Made by a program: the position numbers and the translations under genes. DNA of 64,000 bases. Origin: an uncultured Parabacteroides sp. GTDB taxonomy: Bacteria > Bacteroidota > Bacteroidia > Bacteroidales > Tannerellaceae. Under the pieces are notes generated by a model, which searched no databases, was not told the DNA's origin, and worked only from the letters and a program-made list of their open reading frames with translations. Location of the stretch: assembly GCF_902493135.1 (NCBI RefSeq), contig NZ_CABUOD010000024.1, positions 1 through 64,000 of the forward strand. The letters run 5' to 3'. Every line of letters begins with the position of its first letter. The first letter of the stretch is position 1. Below are positions 17,193 to 28,200 of the stretch, piece after piece.

Positions 17193-20100
17193 ATGAAAAA
17201 TAACACAAGGTTTAGTATTTGCCTGCTTTTTTTATGGATGAGTATGAGTTTCTGTCTGGCAGCGGAAACCTACTCGCAGGAGACATTCTTCACCATCGAA
17301 TCGAACAACCTCACGGTGAAAGAAGTATTGAATAAGATCGAGAAAGAGAGCGAATATATCTTTTTCTATCTGGACAACTCGGTCGACCTGAACCGGAAAG
17401 TATCCGTCAAGGCACGGAAAGAGCAAGTAAGCAAGATTCTCGATCAGATATTTGAAGGGACCGACACACATTATTACATCTCCGACCGGCAGATCATCAT
17501 CTCGAAAGACGAAAAAGCCGCTCCGATCCGTTTACAACAAAAGGGACAAACCGTCACCGGTATCGTAAAAGATGCGACAGGCGAACCGGTCATCGGAGCC
17601 AATATCGTAGAAAAAGGAACGACCAACGGCACGATTACCGATATGAACGGCCGGTTTACCCTCACCGTCAGTCCGAAAGCCGTACTGCAGATTTCCTACA
17701 TCGGCTTCAACACGCTGGATATGCCGGTAGGAAACAAATCATCGCTGACGATCAAGCTGACGGAAGACACAAAAGCATTGGACGAAGTGGTCGTCGTGGG
17801 CTACGGTGTGATGCGCAAGAGCGACCTGACGGGTTCCGTCGGTTCCGTAAAGTCCGACGTGATCCAGAAACAGGCGATCTCTTCTTTCGACCAGGGCTTG
17901 CAAGGCAAGGTGGCCGGCGTACAGGTCATGGCGACTTCCGGTTCTCCGGGCGGTGTGGTCGATATCCGTATTCGCGGCGGCAACTCACTGACGTCGGGTA
18001 ACCAGCCTCTGTATGTCATCGACGGCTATCCCGTCACGGCTGGCGGTTCGGCGGGAGGTTCCGGTGCGGGACAAAACCCGCTGGCGACTTTGAATCCCGG
18101 CGATATCGAAAGCATGGAAATCCTGAAAGACGCTTCCGCCACTTCCATCTACGGTTCACGCGGAGCCAACGGTGTCATCCTGATCACGACCAAGAGAGGC
18201 AAACAGGGAAAGACAACGGTCACTTATGACGGGTATGCAGGTTTCCAGCATGTAGCCAAGAAACTGGATATGATGAACGCTACCGAATGGGCCGAAATGG
18301 CCAACGAAGGCGCCACGACAGACGGCCGCCCCCTCTATTATCCGAGTGCCTCGCCCAACCCGCTATATCCGGCAATCGACCAGTTGGGAGAAGGGACAAA
18401 CTATCAGGACCTCATTTTCCGTTCCGCCCCGATACACAGCCATAATGTTTCGGTCAACGGCGGTAGCGAAAACACGAAGTTCTCGGTGGTTGCCAGCTAT
18501 TTCGCACAGGACGGCGTCGTGAAGAACCAGGACTTCAACCGCGTTTCGTTGCGAAACAACATCGACACCAAGATCTCCAAAGTCGTCGACCTGTCGACCA
18601 GCTTCACGATCAGCCGCGTATTTGCCAATATCGGCCGTGAGAACGGAGACGGCGGCGGTAACACTTCCGTTATTAACGCCGCACTCGTATTGCCGCCGAC
18701 CGTCCCGGTACGTGACCCCGAAACAGGCGACTTTATCCGCATGAACTACCTGTCCGGCTCTTCGGCCGTCCCCAACCCGGTCCCGTATGTGGAATACCTC
18801 CAGGACAAAGGGACGATCGACCGTATATTGGCATCGGCAGACCTGACGTTCCACATCATCGACGGACTGACGCTGAAAGTCAGCGGAGGCGCCGATATGT
18901 CGAGCGCATTGCGCGAAGTGTACGAACCGAAAGAGACCAACACCGGCTATAATGCGAACGGTATCGCACAGCAGCAGAACCGCCGCAGCAGTTCTTACTC
19001 GAATGAAAATATCCTGACTTATATCAAGAAGTTCGGTGTGCACTCGCTGAACGTGATGGTCGGTTCTTCCCTTCTGTACGAAGAAAACAAGACCAGTTCG
19101 ATGACGGCCCGCGACTTCATCAGCGACGTTTATGGATATAACAATCTGGATGCCGGCGCACAATGGGACAAACCGAATACAGGAAGAAGCAAAAGCACGC
19201 TGTTATCCGGCTTCGGACGTGTCAACTACGTCCTGATGGACAAATATCTTTTCACCGTAACGGGACGTGCCGACGGCAGTTCCAAATTCGGGACGAACAA
19301 CAAATGGGCGTTCTTCCCTTCCTTCGCAGCCGCCTGGCGTATCAACCAGGAAAAGTTCATGAAAGAAATAGACTGGATCAGCAACCTGAAGATCAGAGGC
19401 AGCTGGGGTGTAACCGGTAATCAGAACATCTCAAGCTATTCTTCACAGGAAAAGATGAACACGTACGTATATCCGGTCGGGGGCGTGACCAGTGTGGGTA
19501 TCGGTGCAGGCAATATGCCGAACCCGGACCTGAAATGGGAAACGACCGCTATCACCGATATCGGCCTTGACTTCGGCGTGCTTAACAACCGCATCAACTT
19601 CACAGCCGATTATTATTACAAGAAGACAACCGACTTGTTGTGGAACATCTCCGTTCCGTTGACGACCGGTTTCGGAACAGTTCTGAAAAACATCGGTAGC
19701 CTGGAAAATAAAGGGCTTGAACTGAGCGTGTCTGCGGATGTGCTGACCGGGCAGTTCAAATGGAACACCATGATCAACTGGTCTACCAACAAAAATAAGG
19801 TGTTGGAAATTCCGGGTTACATCCCGACCCAGCAAGGGACGATCTCCGGCCACCTGAAGGTAAACGGCAGCTGGCTCGAACCGGGTTTGCCTGTCGGTGT
19901 ATGGAACTTGCTGAAAACAAACGGCGTGATGCGTACGGAAAAGGAATGGCAAGACGCCGCGCGTGTTGCAGACACAAACTTCGACAAAGTGGGTGACATG
20001 AGTTTTGTGGACAAAAACGGAGACGGCAAGATCAGTTTCGGGGAGGACCGCCAGATCGTAGGTGACCCGAACCCGGATTTCATCTTCGGCTGGACCAACA

Positions 20101-20558
20101 ATTTCTCTTATAAGAATTTCGACCTGTCTATCTATATCAACGGTTCTGTCGGCAACGATATATATAATGTATTACGCGCCGAGACAAATATCGTCAGTAC
20201 CTGGGGTAACCAGCGTGCAGAAGTGATGAACCGCTGGACGGCCGACAATCCGAACGGAAAGTACCCGCGTGCCCACGTGCTGGTCAACCAGAATTTGCTA
20301 CAATCAGACTTCCTGATCGAAGACGGTTCATTCCTGCGCGTACAAAACGTGACGTTAGGCTATACGTTCCCGAAAGTTTCATTCCTCAGGTCACTGCGTG
20401 TTTATGCCACCGCACAGAACTTGTTGACGATTACCGGCTACTCCGGTTTCAATCCGGAAGTGAACAGCCAGGGACAAAGTAATCTCCAGATGGGTGTGGA
20501 CTATAACGCCTACCCGACTGCCCGCTCTTTCATTCTTGGTGTAAACATTGGTTTTTAA
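17193..20558 (+). CDS. SusC/RagA-family TonB-dependent receptor with STN domain (PUL B)
   Basis: The 1121-residue product has a signal peptide (MKNNTRFSICLLFLWMSMSF), an STN domain (about 30-105, FTIESNNLTVKEVLNKIEKE), a carboxypeptidase-regulatory-like domain (GIVKDATGEPVIGANIVEKG), the DEVVVVGYGVMRKSDLTGS motif, plug and barrel, and a loop DKNGDGKISFGEDR in the barrel. With sigma and fecR immediately upstream this is a complete trans-envelope signalling transporter. SusD follows after 20 bp. It should import a glycan trimmed by the LacZ-like GH2 at the end of the operon. Confidence 0.96.
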   Translation: MKNNTRFSICLLFLWMSMSFCLAAETYSQETFFTIESNNLTVKEVLNKIEKESEYIFFYLDNSVDLNRKVSVKARKEQVSKILDQIFEGTDTHYYISDRQIIISKDEKAAPIRLQQKGQTVTGIVKDATGEPVIGANIVEKGTTNGTITDMNGRFTLTVSPKAVLQISYIGFNTLDMPVGNKSSLTIKLTEDTKALDEVVVVGYGVMRKSDLTGSVGSVKSDVIQKQAISSFDQGLQGKVAGVQVMATSGSPGGVVDIRIRGGNSLTSGNQPLYVIDGYPVTAGGSAGGSGAGQNPLATLNPGDIESMEILKDASATSIYGSRGANGVILITTKRGKQGKTTVTYDGYAGFQHVAKKLDMMNATEWAEMANEGATTDGRPLYYPSASPNPLYPAIDQLGEGTNYQDLIFRSAPIHSHNVSVNGGSENTKFSVVASYFAQDGVVKNQDFNRVSLRNNIDTKISKVVDLSTSFTISRVFANIGRENGDGGGNTSVINAALVLPPTVPVRDPETGDFIRMNYLSGSSAVPNPVPYVEYLQDKGTIDRILASADLTFHIIDGLTLKVSGGADMSSALREVYEPKETNTGYNANGIAQQQNRRSSSYSNENILTYIKKFGVHSLNVMVGSSLLYEENKTSSMTARDFISDVYGYNNLDAGAQWDKPNTGRSKSTLLSGFGRVNYVLMDKYLFTVTGRADGSSKFGTNNKWAFFPSFAAAWRINQEKFMKEIDWISNLKIRGSWGVTGNQNISSYSSQEKMNTYVYPVGGVTSVGIGAGNMPNPDLKWETTAITDIGLDFGVLNNRINFTADYYYKKTTDLLWNISVPLTTGFGTVLKNIGSLENKGLELSVSADVLTGQFKWNTMINWSTNKNKVLEIPGYIPTQQGTISGHLKVNGSWLEPGLPVGVWNLLKTNGVMRTEKEWQDAARVADTNFDKVGDMSFVDKNGDGKISFGEDRQIVGDPNPDFIFGWTNNFSYKNFDLSIYINGSVGNDIYNVLRAETNIVSTWGNQRAEVMNRWTADNPNGKYPRAHVLVNQNLLQSDFLIEDGSFLRVQNVTLGYTFPKVSFLRSLRVYATAQNLLTITGYSGFNPEVNSQGQSNLQMGVDYNAYPTARSFILGVNIGF

Positions 20559-20578
20559 TCATTTAAAACGAACAGAAT

Positions 20579-22051
20579 ATGAAACTATATAACTATATAA
20601 TCGGATTAGCATTACTGGTGTCCTCTTCCTCTTGTAACTTCCTGGATGAAGAAGCGTACGAGTTTATCACACCCGACAACTTCTATAAAACGGAAGCTGA
20701 TGCAAATGCTGCGCTGACAGCCGTCTATAACACATTCAGCGACGAAAAAAGCTACAGACGCTACATCTGGATGGGCGCCGATTTTCCAGGCGAAGCTGCT
20801 TATGCCAATGCCAGCGCTCCATCACGTGTGGAAATGGACAACCTGACCTGGACAACCACTACGGACTTTTGTAAGAACATCTGGCAAATTTCTTATTCTG
20901 CCATCCGACGTTCCAACAACCTGTTACTGAATATAGACAAGATTTCATTCAAATCGGAAGATACGAAAAAACAAGTTATCGGACAGGCAAAGTTCCTGCG
21001 TGCTCTCTACTATTTTGTACTGATACGCTTTTATGACCATATCGTCGTTATTCGGGAAACCGACAATCTAAACGAAGAGACTCCGTCCAATCAAGGGACA
21101 GACGATGCCGCATGGGCTTTGATAGAAGAAGATTTGCAGTACGCGGAATCCGTTCTGCCGGTAAGATGGGGAGACTCAGATGGCGGTCGGGCTACCAAAG
21201 GTGCCGCCATGGCAATGCTGACGAAAGTATATCTGACACAAGCCGGATGGCCTTGGAACAAAGCGGGCTTCTGGGAAAAAGCGGCATCAAAAGCGACCGA
21301 GATCATCAGCAACGAAGGGGCTTTCGGCTATGGGTTGGAGGATAACTTCAGACGCATTTTCGATGTGACCAACGAACATGGTAAAGAGTATATCTTCGAT
21401 GTCGAATTTCAGACCAACATCAACGGACAGGATATTCCGGCTTTATCAGGCATGCGCGGTTACAACATCAAGAAAACGGACGGTTGGTCCTCCTTCATTT
21501 CCACTCCTGAATTTTATAAGAGCTACGAAGTGGGTGATAAGCGTTTATCCACTACGTTCGTAACGGAATTCACGGATATGAAGAACGGGAAACAGTATGT
21601 CTACGATCCGGACAATGTAACGGAACCGTCTTTCCCGCTTTGCCATTTTGCCAAATATCTGGACCCGAACGACAACCAGTCTACAAAAGCCGGCGACTAC
21701 GGTTGCAATTGGAAAGTTGTCCGTTATGCCGATGTCCTGATGATGCAGTCCGAAGCCTTTTGCGAAATGAACCGTATCGGAGATGCACTGGCGGGAATCA
21801 ACCGGGTACGGGCAAGAGCCGGACTCGATCCGATCCCTTCATCCATTTCGCAAGCGGATTTGCGGAAAGCGATCATACAGGAACGTATCTGGGAGTTTGC
21901 AGCCGAAGGACATTCTTTGTTCGACATGAAACGGCAGCATTGCATGGCAGAACGTTTGGGCAGAGTTGTAGATGATAAATATTATTCATTACCTTTGCCT
22001 CAGGACGAAACGGACAAGAATCCGAATCTGAAACAGCATCCGCTGTGGTAA
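20579..22051 (+). CDS. SusD/RagB-family glycan-binding lipoprotein (PUL B)
   Basis: The 490-residue product has a lipoprotein signal ending SSSSCNFLDEE. SusD-like helices (DNFYKTEADANAALTAVYN) lead, and the conserved C-terminal segment (VRYADVLMMQSEAFCEMN, then IIQERIWEFAAEGHSLFDMK) follows. It is the surface lid for the SusC encoded just upstream. A SusC/SusD pair of this kind handles oligosaccharides; the particular ligand is not evident. A CGGAT-type inverted repeat follows the gene. Confidence 0.95.
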   Translation: MKLYNYIIGLALLVSSSSCNFLDEEAYEFITPDNFYKTEADANAALTAVYNTFSDEKSYRRYIWMGADFPGEAAYANASAPSRVEMDNLTWTTTTDFCKNIWQISYSAIRRSNNLLLNIDKISFKSEDTKKQVIGQAKFLRALYYFVLIRFYDHIVVIRETDNLNEETPSNQGTDDAAWALIEEDLQYAESVLPVRWGDSDGGRATKGAAMAMLTKVYLTQAGWPWNKAGFWEKAASKATEIISNEGAFGYGLEDNFRRIFDVTNEHGKEYIFDVEFQTNINGQDIPALSGMRGYNIKKTDGWSSFISTPEFYKSYEVGDKRLSTTFVTEFTDMKNGKQYVYDPDNVTEPSFPLCHFAKYLDPNDNQSTKAGDYGCNWKVVRYADVLMMQSEAFCEMNRIGDALAGINRVRARAGLDPIPSSISQADLRKAIIQERIWEFAAEGHSLFDMKRQHCMAERLGRVVDDKYYSLPLPQDETDKNPNLKQHPLW

Positions 22052-22081
22052 TTCGATAAATGTAGATTTATCATACAATAA

Positions 22082-22164
22082 TTAGGCACGGATTACACGG
22101 ATTTCGCGGATAATATTATTGATTTAAAACAAAAACCGTGTTAATCCGTGTAATCCGTGCCTAA
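22082..22164. repeat. CGGAT-type inverted repeat without a gene
   Basis: Arms 22082-22103 and 22143-22164 are perfect 22-bp reverse complements (TTAGGCACGGATTACACGGA start) around a 39-base centre. The arms carry CGGAT at 9-bp steps, the same motif style as the 55-bp inverted repeats that frame the GxxExxY gene at 35358-35877. It sits in the spacer between susD and the GH2 gene, where it could also act as a transcript-stabilising or attenuating hairpin. Confidence 0.8.
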
Positions 22165-22220
22165 AATAAATCATCACTTACAATCCCTATTTATTCAGAA
22201 AACCTTTTAATACTTACTAT

Positions 22221-24989
22221 ATGAAATGTTTTTATTCTTTTTTATTCTTATTGGGTAGCCTCTTTATAAATGGGCAAACCACTGATGTAAAATATTTATC
22301 CGGACAAGGTTCGGACGATGCGGTCGAATGGGATTTCTTCTGCACCGGAGGCAGGAAAAGCGGGGAATGGAACAAGATAAAAGTTCCGTCTTGCTGGGAA
22401 ATGGAAGGATACGGAACCTTCAATTACGGGCACGACAAGCCGAAAGCCGACGAATCCGGATTGTATAAAACGACATTCGAAGTGCCGGCGGCATGGAAAG
22501 GGAAACGTATCTTTATCGTCTTCGAAGGTTCCATGACCGATACGGAGATTAAGGTAAACGGTAAACAGGCAGGGCCCATCCATCAGGGAGCTTTCTATCG
22601 CTTCAAACGGGAAATAACCAAATTGGTTCATGACAACAAAAGCAATCTACTGGAAGTCAAAGTAAATAAAATGTCGTCCAACTCCAGCATCAACGAAGCG
22701 GAACGGCAATGTGACTTCTGGGTGTTCGGAGGCATCTTCCGTCCGGTTTATCTGGAAGCTGTTCCCGAAAACTTCATCGAATATACGGCGATCGACGCCC
22801 GGCAAGACGGCGAACTGAACGCAGATATATTTATAGACAAGAAACTTTCCGGCATAAAAGCGGAAATAGAGGTCAGAGACGCACAGGACCGGACGATGGG
22901 TAAAATCGCATCTGTCCCTGTAAACGCAAAGACCGGCAAGATATCCCTTTCAGGTAAGATCGATAACATCCAACCCTGGTCGGCTGAAGATCCTCAACTA
23001 TACACGGCCATAATCACGCTTCGACAAAAGGACAAGATATTACATACCCTGACAGACCGGATCGGTTTCCGCACCATTGAAGTAAAGCCCAAAGACGGCG
23101 TTTATATAAACGGCGTGAAAATGCGTTTCAAAGGCGTGAACCGCCACTCCCACTGGCCCACGACCGGACGAACGACAAACAAACAGCTTAGCATCAATGA
23201 CGTCAAACTGATGAAAGAGATGAATATGAATGCAGTCCGTATGTCGCACTACCCGCCTGACAAACATTTCCTCGAAGTTTGCGATTCGCTGGGAATGTAC
23301 GTGATAGATGAATTATGCGCCTGGCAATATCCGCCTTATGACACGGAAGTCGGAGCCCTGTTGGTCGGTGAAATGCTGAAACGGGATCTCAACCGTCCGT
23401 CTATCGTATTCTGGGCAAACGGGAATGAGGGAGGTTTCAATCTCGACCTCGATCCGCTGTTTCCGCAATATGACCCGCAAAAGCGGGCGGTCCTGCATCC
23501 CTGGGCATTATCGGGAAATATCAATACGGTACATTACATCAAATATAATTCCGGTATCGGTAATATGTTCCACGGAAGGGATATCTTTATGCCGACGGAA
23601 ATCCTGCACGGATTATACGACGGAGGCCACGGGGCCGGACTCGACGACTACTGGAACCTGATGCTCTCCAATCCTCTATCCGCCGGAATGTTCCTTTGGG
23701 ATTTTGCAGACCAGGCAGTTCTCCGCGAAGATAAAAACGGATTCTACGACACCGACAAGGATCACGGAGCCGACGGTATCGTAGGCCCATATCGCGAAAA
23801 AGAAGGCAGCTTCTTTACAATCAAAGAAATATGGTCGCCGATCCATCTGCCGGAACGTTATCTCACACCGGGATGGGACGGGCGTTTCGATATAGAAAAT
23901 AGATATGCCTTCACAAACGCAAACGCTTGTAGCTACACATACCGGCTGGCTAAAATCAACTCGCTTCAGGGAAAAGACATACAATCTGTTTCCGGCAAGA
24001 TCGAAGCCCCCGATATCCGTCCGGGAGAAAGAGGATATTTACAGCTCGAACTTCCCTCCGGCTGGCAGGACTACGACTTTCTATATGTCACGGTAAAAGA
24101 CCGTTACAACCAGGTGTTATTTACCTGGAGCTACGAGATCGGCACACCCGGCCGTCTTGCCAACCGCCTGCTGCCACAGGAAGGCAGCGCACCGCAAGTG
24201 AAAGAAAACACCGATAACTGGTGCTTTTCGGCCGCCGGTACGGAGGTATCGTTCGACAAAGAGAACGGCCTGCTCCGGTCAGTCACTTCCGGGGGTAAAG
24301 TAATCCCGTTGAATAACGGTCCGGTGTTGATATCCGGCCAGGACCTTGTTTGTAAATCAGTAGAATTTAAGCAAGCCGGGGAAAAGCCTCAACTGATTGC
24401 CTCCTATACGTCCCGGAACGGGAAAAACACAGTCTATACGTTTACCTGGACCATGCTCCCTTCGGGTATTGTGGAACTGGATTACAACTACCGTCCCCAA
24501 GACAATGTCAAGATGGCAGGTATCACGTTCGATTTTCCGGAAAAAGAGATTGCCGGGGCCACCCTGCTCGCCAACGGCCCCTACCGCGTGTACAACAACC
24601 GGATGAAAGGCGGATCCCTGAATATCTGGGAAAAGAAATATAATAACACCATCACCGGCGAAAGTTGGGATTATCCGGAATTCAAAGGATACTATTCTCT
24701 TTTCTACGGGATGAAACTCGACTGTCCCACTCCTTTTGAAGTTTATAGCGGGAAAGAGGACGTCACTTTGCACCTCTTCACGCCTGCCATACAAAGTCAA
24801 TACGACCCGAAACGTAACAATACGATCGTCGATTATCCGGAAGGAAACATCTCTTTCATGAATGCGATCCCGGCTGTCGGGACCAAATTCGGAAAAGCGG
24901 AAGATTTCGGACCTCAATCGCAGCCCCACCGGGCAAGAGGAAACGGACCGGAAAATAATGTCAGTGGAAAATTATATTTCCGCTTCTGA
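22221..24989 (+). CDS. Glycoside hydrolase family 2, LacZ-like beta-galactosidase (PUL B)
   Basis: The 922-residue product has a short signal peptide (MKCFYSFLFLLGSLFINGQ), a jelly roll (about 35-180), an Ig domain, and a TIM barrel (about 285-560). Acid/base is E403 in ANGNEGG and nucleophile E460 in PTEILHG. A C-terminal domain (from about 675, FDKENGLLRSVTSGGKVIPL) resembles the beta-galactosidase small-chain domain of LacZ. The motifs around both glutamates differ from E. coli LacZ, so activity on a galactoside is likely but not certain. It is the only enzyme gene of PUL B and is followed by a terminator. Confidence 0.92.
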   Translation: MKCFYSFLFLLGSLFINGQTTDVKYLSGQGSDDAVEWDFFCTGGRKSGEWNKIKVPSCWEMEGYGTFNYGHDKPKADESGLYKTTFEVPAAWKGKRIFIVFEGSMTDTEIKVNGKQAGPIHQGAFYRFKREITKLVHDNKSNLLEVKVNKMSSNSSINEAERQCDFWVFGGIFRPVYLEAVPENFIEYTAIDARQDGELNADIFIDKKLSGIKAEIEVRDAQDRTMGKIASVPVNAKTGKISLSGKIDNIQPWSAEDPQLYTAIITLRQKDKILHTLTDRIGFRTIEVKPKDGVYINGVKMRFKGVNRHSHWPTTGRTTNKQLSINDVKLMKEMNMNAVRMSHYPPDKHFLEVCDSLGMYVIDELCAWQYPPYDTEVGALLVGEMLKRDLNRPSIVFWANGNEGGFNLDLDPLFPQYDPQKRAVLHPWALSGNINTVHYIKYNSGIGNMFHGRDIFMPTEILHGLYDGGHGAGLDDYWNLMLSNPLSAGMFLWDFADQAVLREDKNGFYDTDKDHGADGIVGPYREKEGSFFTIKEIWSPIHLPERYLTPGWDGRFDIENRYAFTNANACSYTYRLAKINSLQGKDIQSVSGKIEAPDIRPGERGYLQLELPSGWQDYDFLYVTVKDRYNQVLFTWSYEIGTPGRLANRLLPQEGSAPQVKENTDNWCFSAAGTEVSFDKENGLLRSVTSGGKVIPLNNGPVLISGQDLVCKSVEFKQAGEKPQLIASYTSRNGKNTVYTFTWTMLPSGIVELDYNYRPQDNVKMAGITFDFPEKEIAGATLLANGPYRVYNNRMKGGSLNIWEKKYNNTITGESWDYPEFKGYYSLFYGMKLDCPTPFEVYSGKEDVTLHLFTPAIQSQYDPKRNNTIVDYPEGNISFMNAIPAVGTKFGKAEDFGPQSQPHRARGNGPENNVSGKLYFRF

Positions 24990-25013
24990 CAGAAGTAAAT
25001 ACAATTAAAAGTA

Positions 25014-25061
25014 ATTAACGGTTATATCTGGGATGCGCTGGAATAACCGTTAATTTGTTTT
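25014..25061 (+). terminator. Rho-independent terminator after the PUL B GH2 gene
   Basis: Arms ATTAACGGTTAT (25014-25025) and ATAACCGTTAAT (25043-25054) pair over 12 bases, followed by TTGTTTT. It ends PUL B; the -33 box of the next promoter (25059-25062) overlaps its T-rich tail. Confidence 0.75.
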
Positions 25062-25088
25062 GATTAACAACAACTTTATCTATATTTG
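25059..25088 (+). promoter_or_regulatory. Promoter of PUL C susCD
   Basis: TTTG at 25059-25062 and TATATTTG at 25081-25088, 18 bp apart, fit the Bacteroidetes primary-sigma consensus. This implies a leader of about 170 bases before the SusC start and transcription separate from PUL B. Confidence 0.65.
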
Positions 25089-25268
25089 CAGAGTCTTCAA
25101 CAAGATCAGAGAACGTAAATAAATTGTGTTTTATAAATATAAACTTAAATCAATTATCCAATGGGACCATGAAATCGAAGGAACTTTCCTATGTAGAGAA
25201 TAGCTACGTATATTCTCCGTATTCATTCAGTTAACTTATTGAGTAATCACTTAAATTACCATGTAGAC

Positions 25269-28200
25269 ATGAAAAATAACAAAATGGCAAAAATTTGCCT
25301 GCTTTCTCTTTTGCCCAGCATCAGCGTTCTGGCAAGTGAGAACTCCATCACGGATCCTGCAACGAGCCTACGGGGAAAATCGGACTCGGCAATCCCTGCA
25401 CGTTTGCAACAAAATGGAAAGACCATCACAGGAGTCGTACAAGACGCACTCGGTCCTATAGCCGGTGCCAACATTATCGTAAAAGGAACGACAAACGGGA
25501 ATATTACAGACATGGACGGTAAATTCACGCTTGAGAATGTGCCCGCAAACGCTACCCTCGTTATTTCCTACATCGGATTTACTCCACAGGAAATACGCGT
25601 AGGAAACCAGACCACTTTCAACATTACTCTCCAGGAAGACTCCGAAGCTCTGGACGAAGTAGTGGTAGTCGGCTACGGTGTCATGAAGAAAAAAGACCTG
25701 ACAGGAGCAGTTTCACAACTGAACAGCGGTTCGATGAAAGACCTCAAAGTGTCGCACCCGACAGAAGCGATGGCCGGAAAACTGGCCGGCGTACAGGTAC
25801 AACAAGTCGGAGGGCAACCGGGACAAGCGGCCACAATCCGAGTACGCGGGTCCGGCTCTATCACGGCATCCAGCGCCCCGTTGTATGTTGTCGACGGATA
25901 TCCGCTGGGGGAACAAAACCTGAATGCCATCAACCCGAACGATATCGAATCGATCGAAGTATTGAAAGACGCTTCGGCAGCCGCCATCTACGGTTCTCGT
26001 GCAGCCAACGGTGTCGTATTGGTCACAACCAAATCGGGAAAGAGCGGTAAGGTCAGCGTGAGCCTGGATATCTATGCCGGTTTCCAGAACGTAACCAAGA
26101 AGATGGATCTGATGAACGCACAGGAATTTGTCGAATTCAGCCGGGAAGCCTTCAATAACAACTACATCAACAAGGTTCCGGGAGCATCCGCCAGCGACCC
26201 GTTGAGTATGCGTCCGTCCGGAAACCGTTATCGTTATCCGGCTATCTACGACGACGACGCCTATATCGCCTCCTTAGGGGCCGGTACGGATTGGCAGGAC
26301 GAAATTTTCCGCACTTCACCCGTACAGAACTACCAGTTGACAGTAACAGGCGGCGACGAAAAGACTAAATATATGTTCTCGGCCGGCTATTTCAACCAGC
26401 AGGGTGTCGTGATCAACAGCGACTACGAACGGTTCTCGGCAAGGGCCAAAATCGACAGCGAACTGAACAGCTGGCTGAAGATGGGTGTCAACCTGGCTCC
26501 GACCTATATGAATTCGAACAAGACCACCCAGGGACACTGGGCAAGTGACGGTGTCATCAATGCGGCTCTGGCGACATCTCCCGTAGTACCGGTATATAAT
26601 GAAGACGGTACATGGGCTTCACAGTCCATGTACGCCGTCGCCAGCGACGGGTTGACCGGTGTACCGAATGCTGTGGCCCTGACACATATCCACAACTACG
26701 ACACAGACCTCCGTCTGTTCAGCAACGGCTACATCGAACTTTCCTTGTTGAAAAACCTGAAACTGAAATCCACAATCGGTGCCGACATCCGCGAATACAG
26801 AGGCGAATACTTCCGCCCGGCAACCATTCCGAACAACGGTAACGTGGCACCTCTTCCCTCAACGGAAAGAAAAGCAACGGAAAAGTCCATCGAGATCATT
26901 AACTGGCTAAACGAAAACACCGTCACCTACTTCGGATCATGGGACAAACATGAACTCGACGCTGTTGCCGGTGTCACTGCACAGAAAAATATCTACCGCT
27001 ACACAAAATCGACAGGTTCCGATTTCCCGAACGACAAAATCCAGACCCTCAACAATGCGACGGTAAAAAGCAGCGAGTCGGAACGGAAGACCTGGACGTT
27101 GCTCTCTTATCTGGCACGTGTGAACTATCGTTATAACAACAAGTACTACCTGACCGCATCCATTCGTGCGGACGGTTCTTCCCGCTTCGGCAAGAATAAC
27201 CGCTATGGTTACTTCCCTTCCGGATCGGTAGCATGGCGTCTGTCCCAGGAAGACTTCCTGAAGGATTTGAAATGGTTGTCGGACATGAAGATCCGCGCAA
27301 GTTACGGTATCACGGGTAACAACAACATCGGCGACTATGCTTCCATCGGTATCATGGAAAATGCCAACTATGTATTGGGAACAGGTACGGGCAACATCGT
27401 AAACGGTGCAGCACAGAAGAGCTTCTCCAACGCCGACCTGACTTGGGAAAAGACACGCCAGACCGACCTCGGTTTCGAAATCTCCGTTTTGGACAGCCGT
27501 CTGTCCCTATCTCTGGACCTGTACTACCGCAAGACTACCGACCTGTTGATGGATGTAGACATCCCGACAATCACCGGGTTTGATAAAGCCATGCAGAATA
27601 TCGGGAAAATGCGTAACAAAGGTCTCGAAATCACTCTTAGCGGTACTCCCTTCAGAGGTAAAGACTTTACTTGGGATGCAACCGGAAATATCTCCGTCAA
27701 CCGCAACAAGGTACTGGCGTTAGGACCGACAGGCGACCCGATCTTCAGCGATGGCGGCGCCGGAACGACCCACGTCACGATGGTGGGCCAACCGATCGGC
27801 GCATTCTACGGGTATAAGATGCTGGGAATCTTCAAAACGAAAGAAGAACTGGATGCATATCCTCACCTGGCCGACACGCAGGTAGGTGACGTTATGTTCG
27901 AAGACGTCAACGGAGATCATAAAATCGATGCCGATGACCGTACGATCATCGGTAACAATATGCCGGACTTCACCTGGGGTATGACACACACCTTTACCTT
28001 CAAGAACTTCGATGCCAGCATCTCCCTGCAAGGGGTCGTCGGAAATGAAGTGCTACACTTGGGAAGACGTTTCTACACACAGGGAGAAGGTAACCAGAAT
28101 CAGTTGAAGGAGATGATGGGACGCTGGCAGTCAGAAGCCAATCCGGGCAACGGATGGATTCCGAGAGCCAACTCGCAGCCGACCGGACAGAACAATGCCA

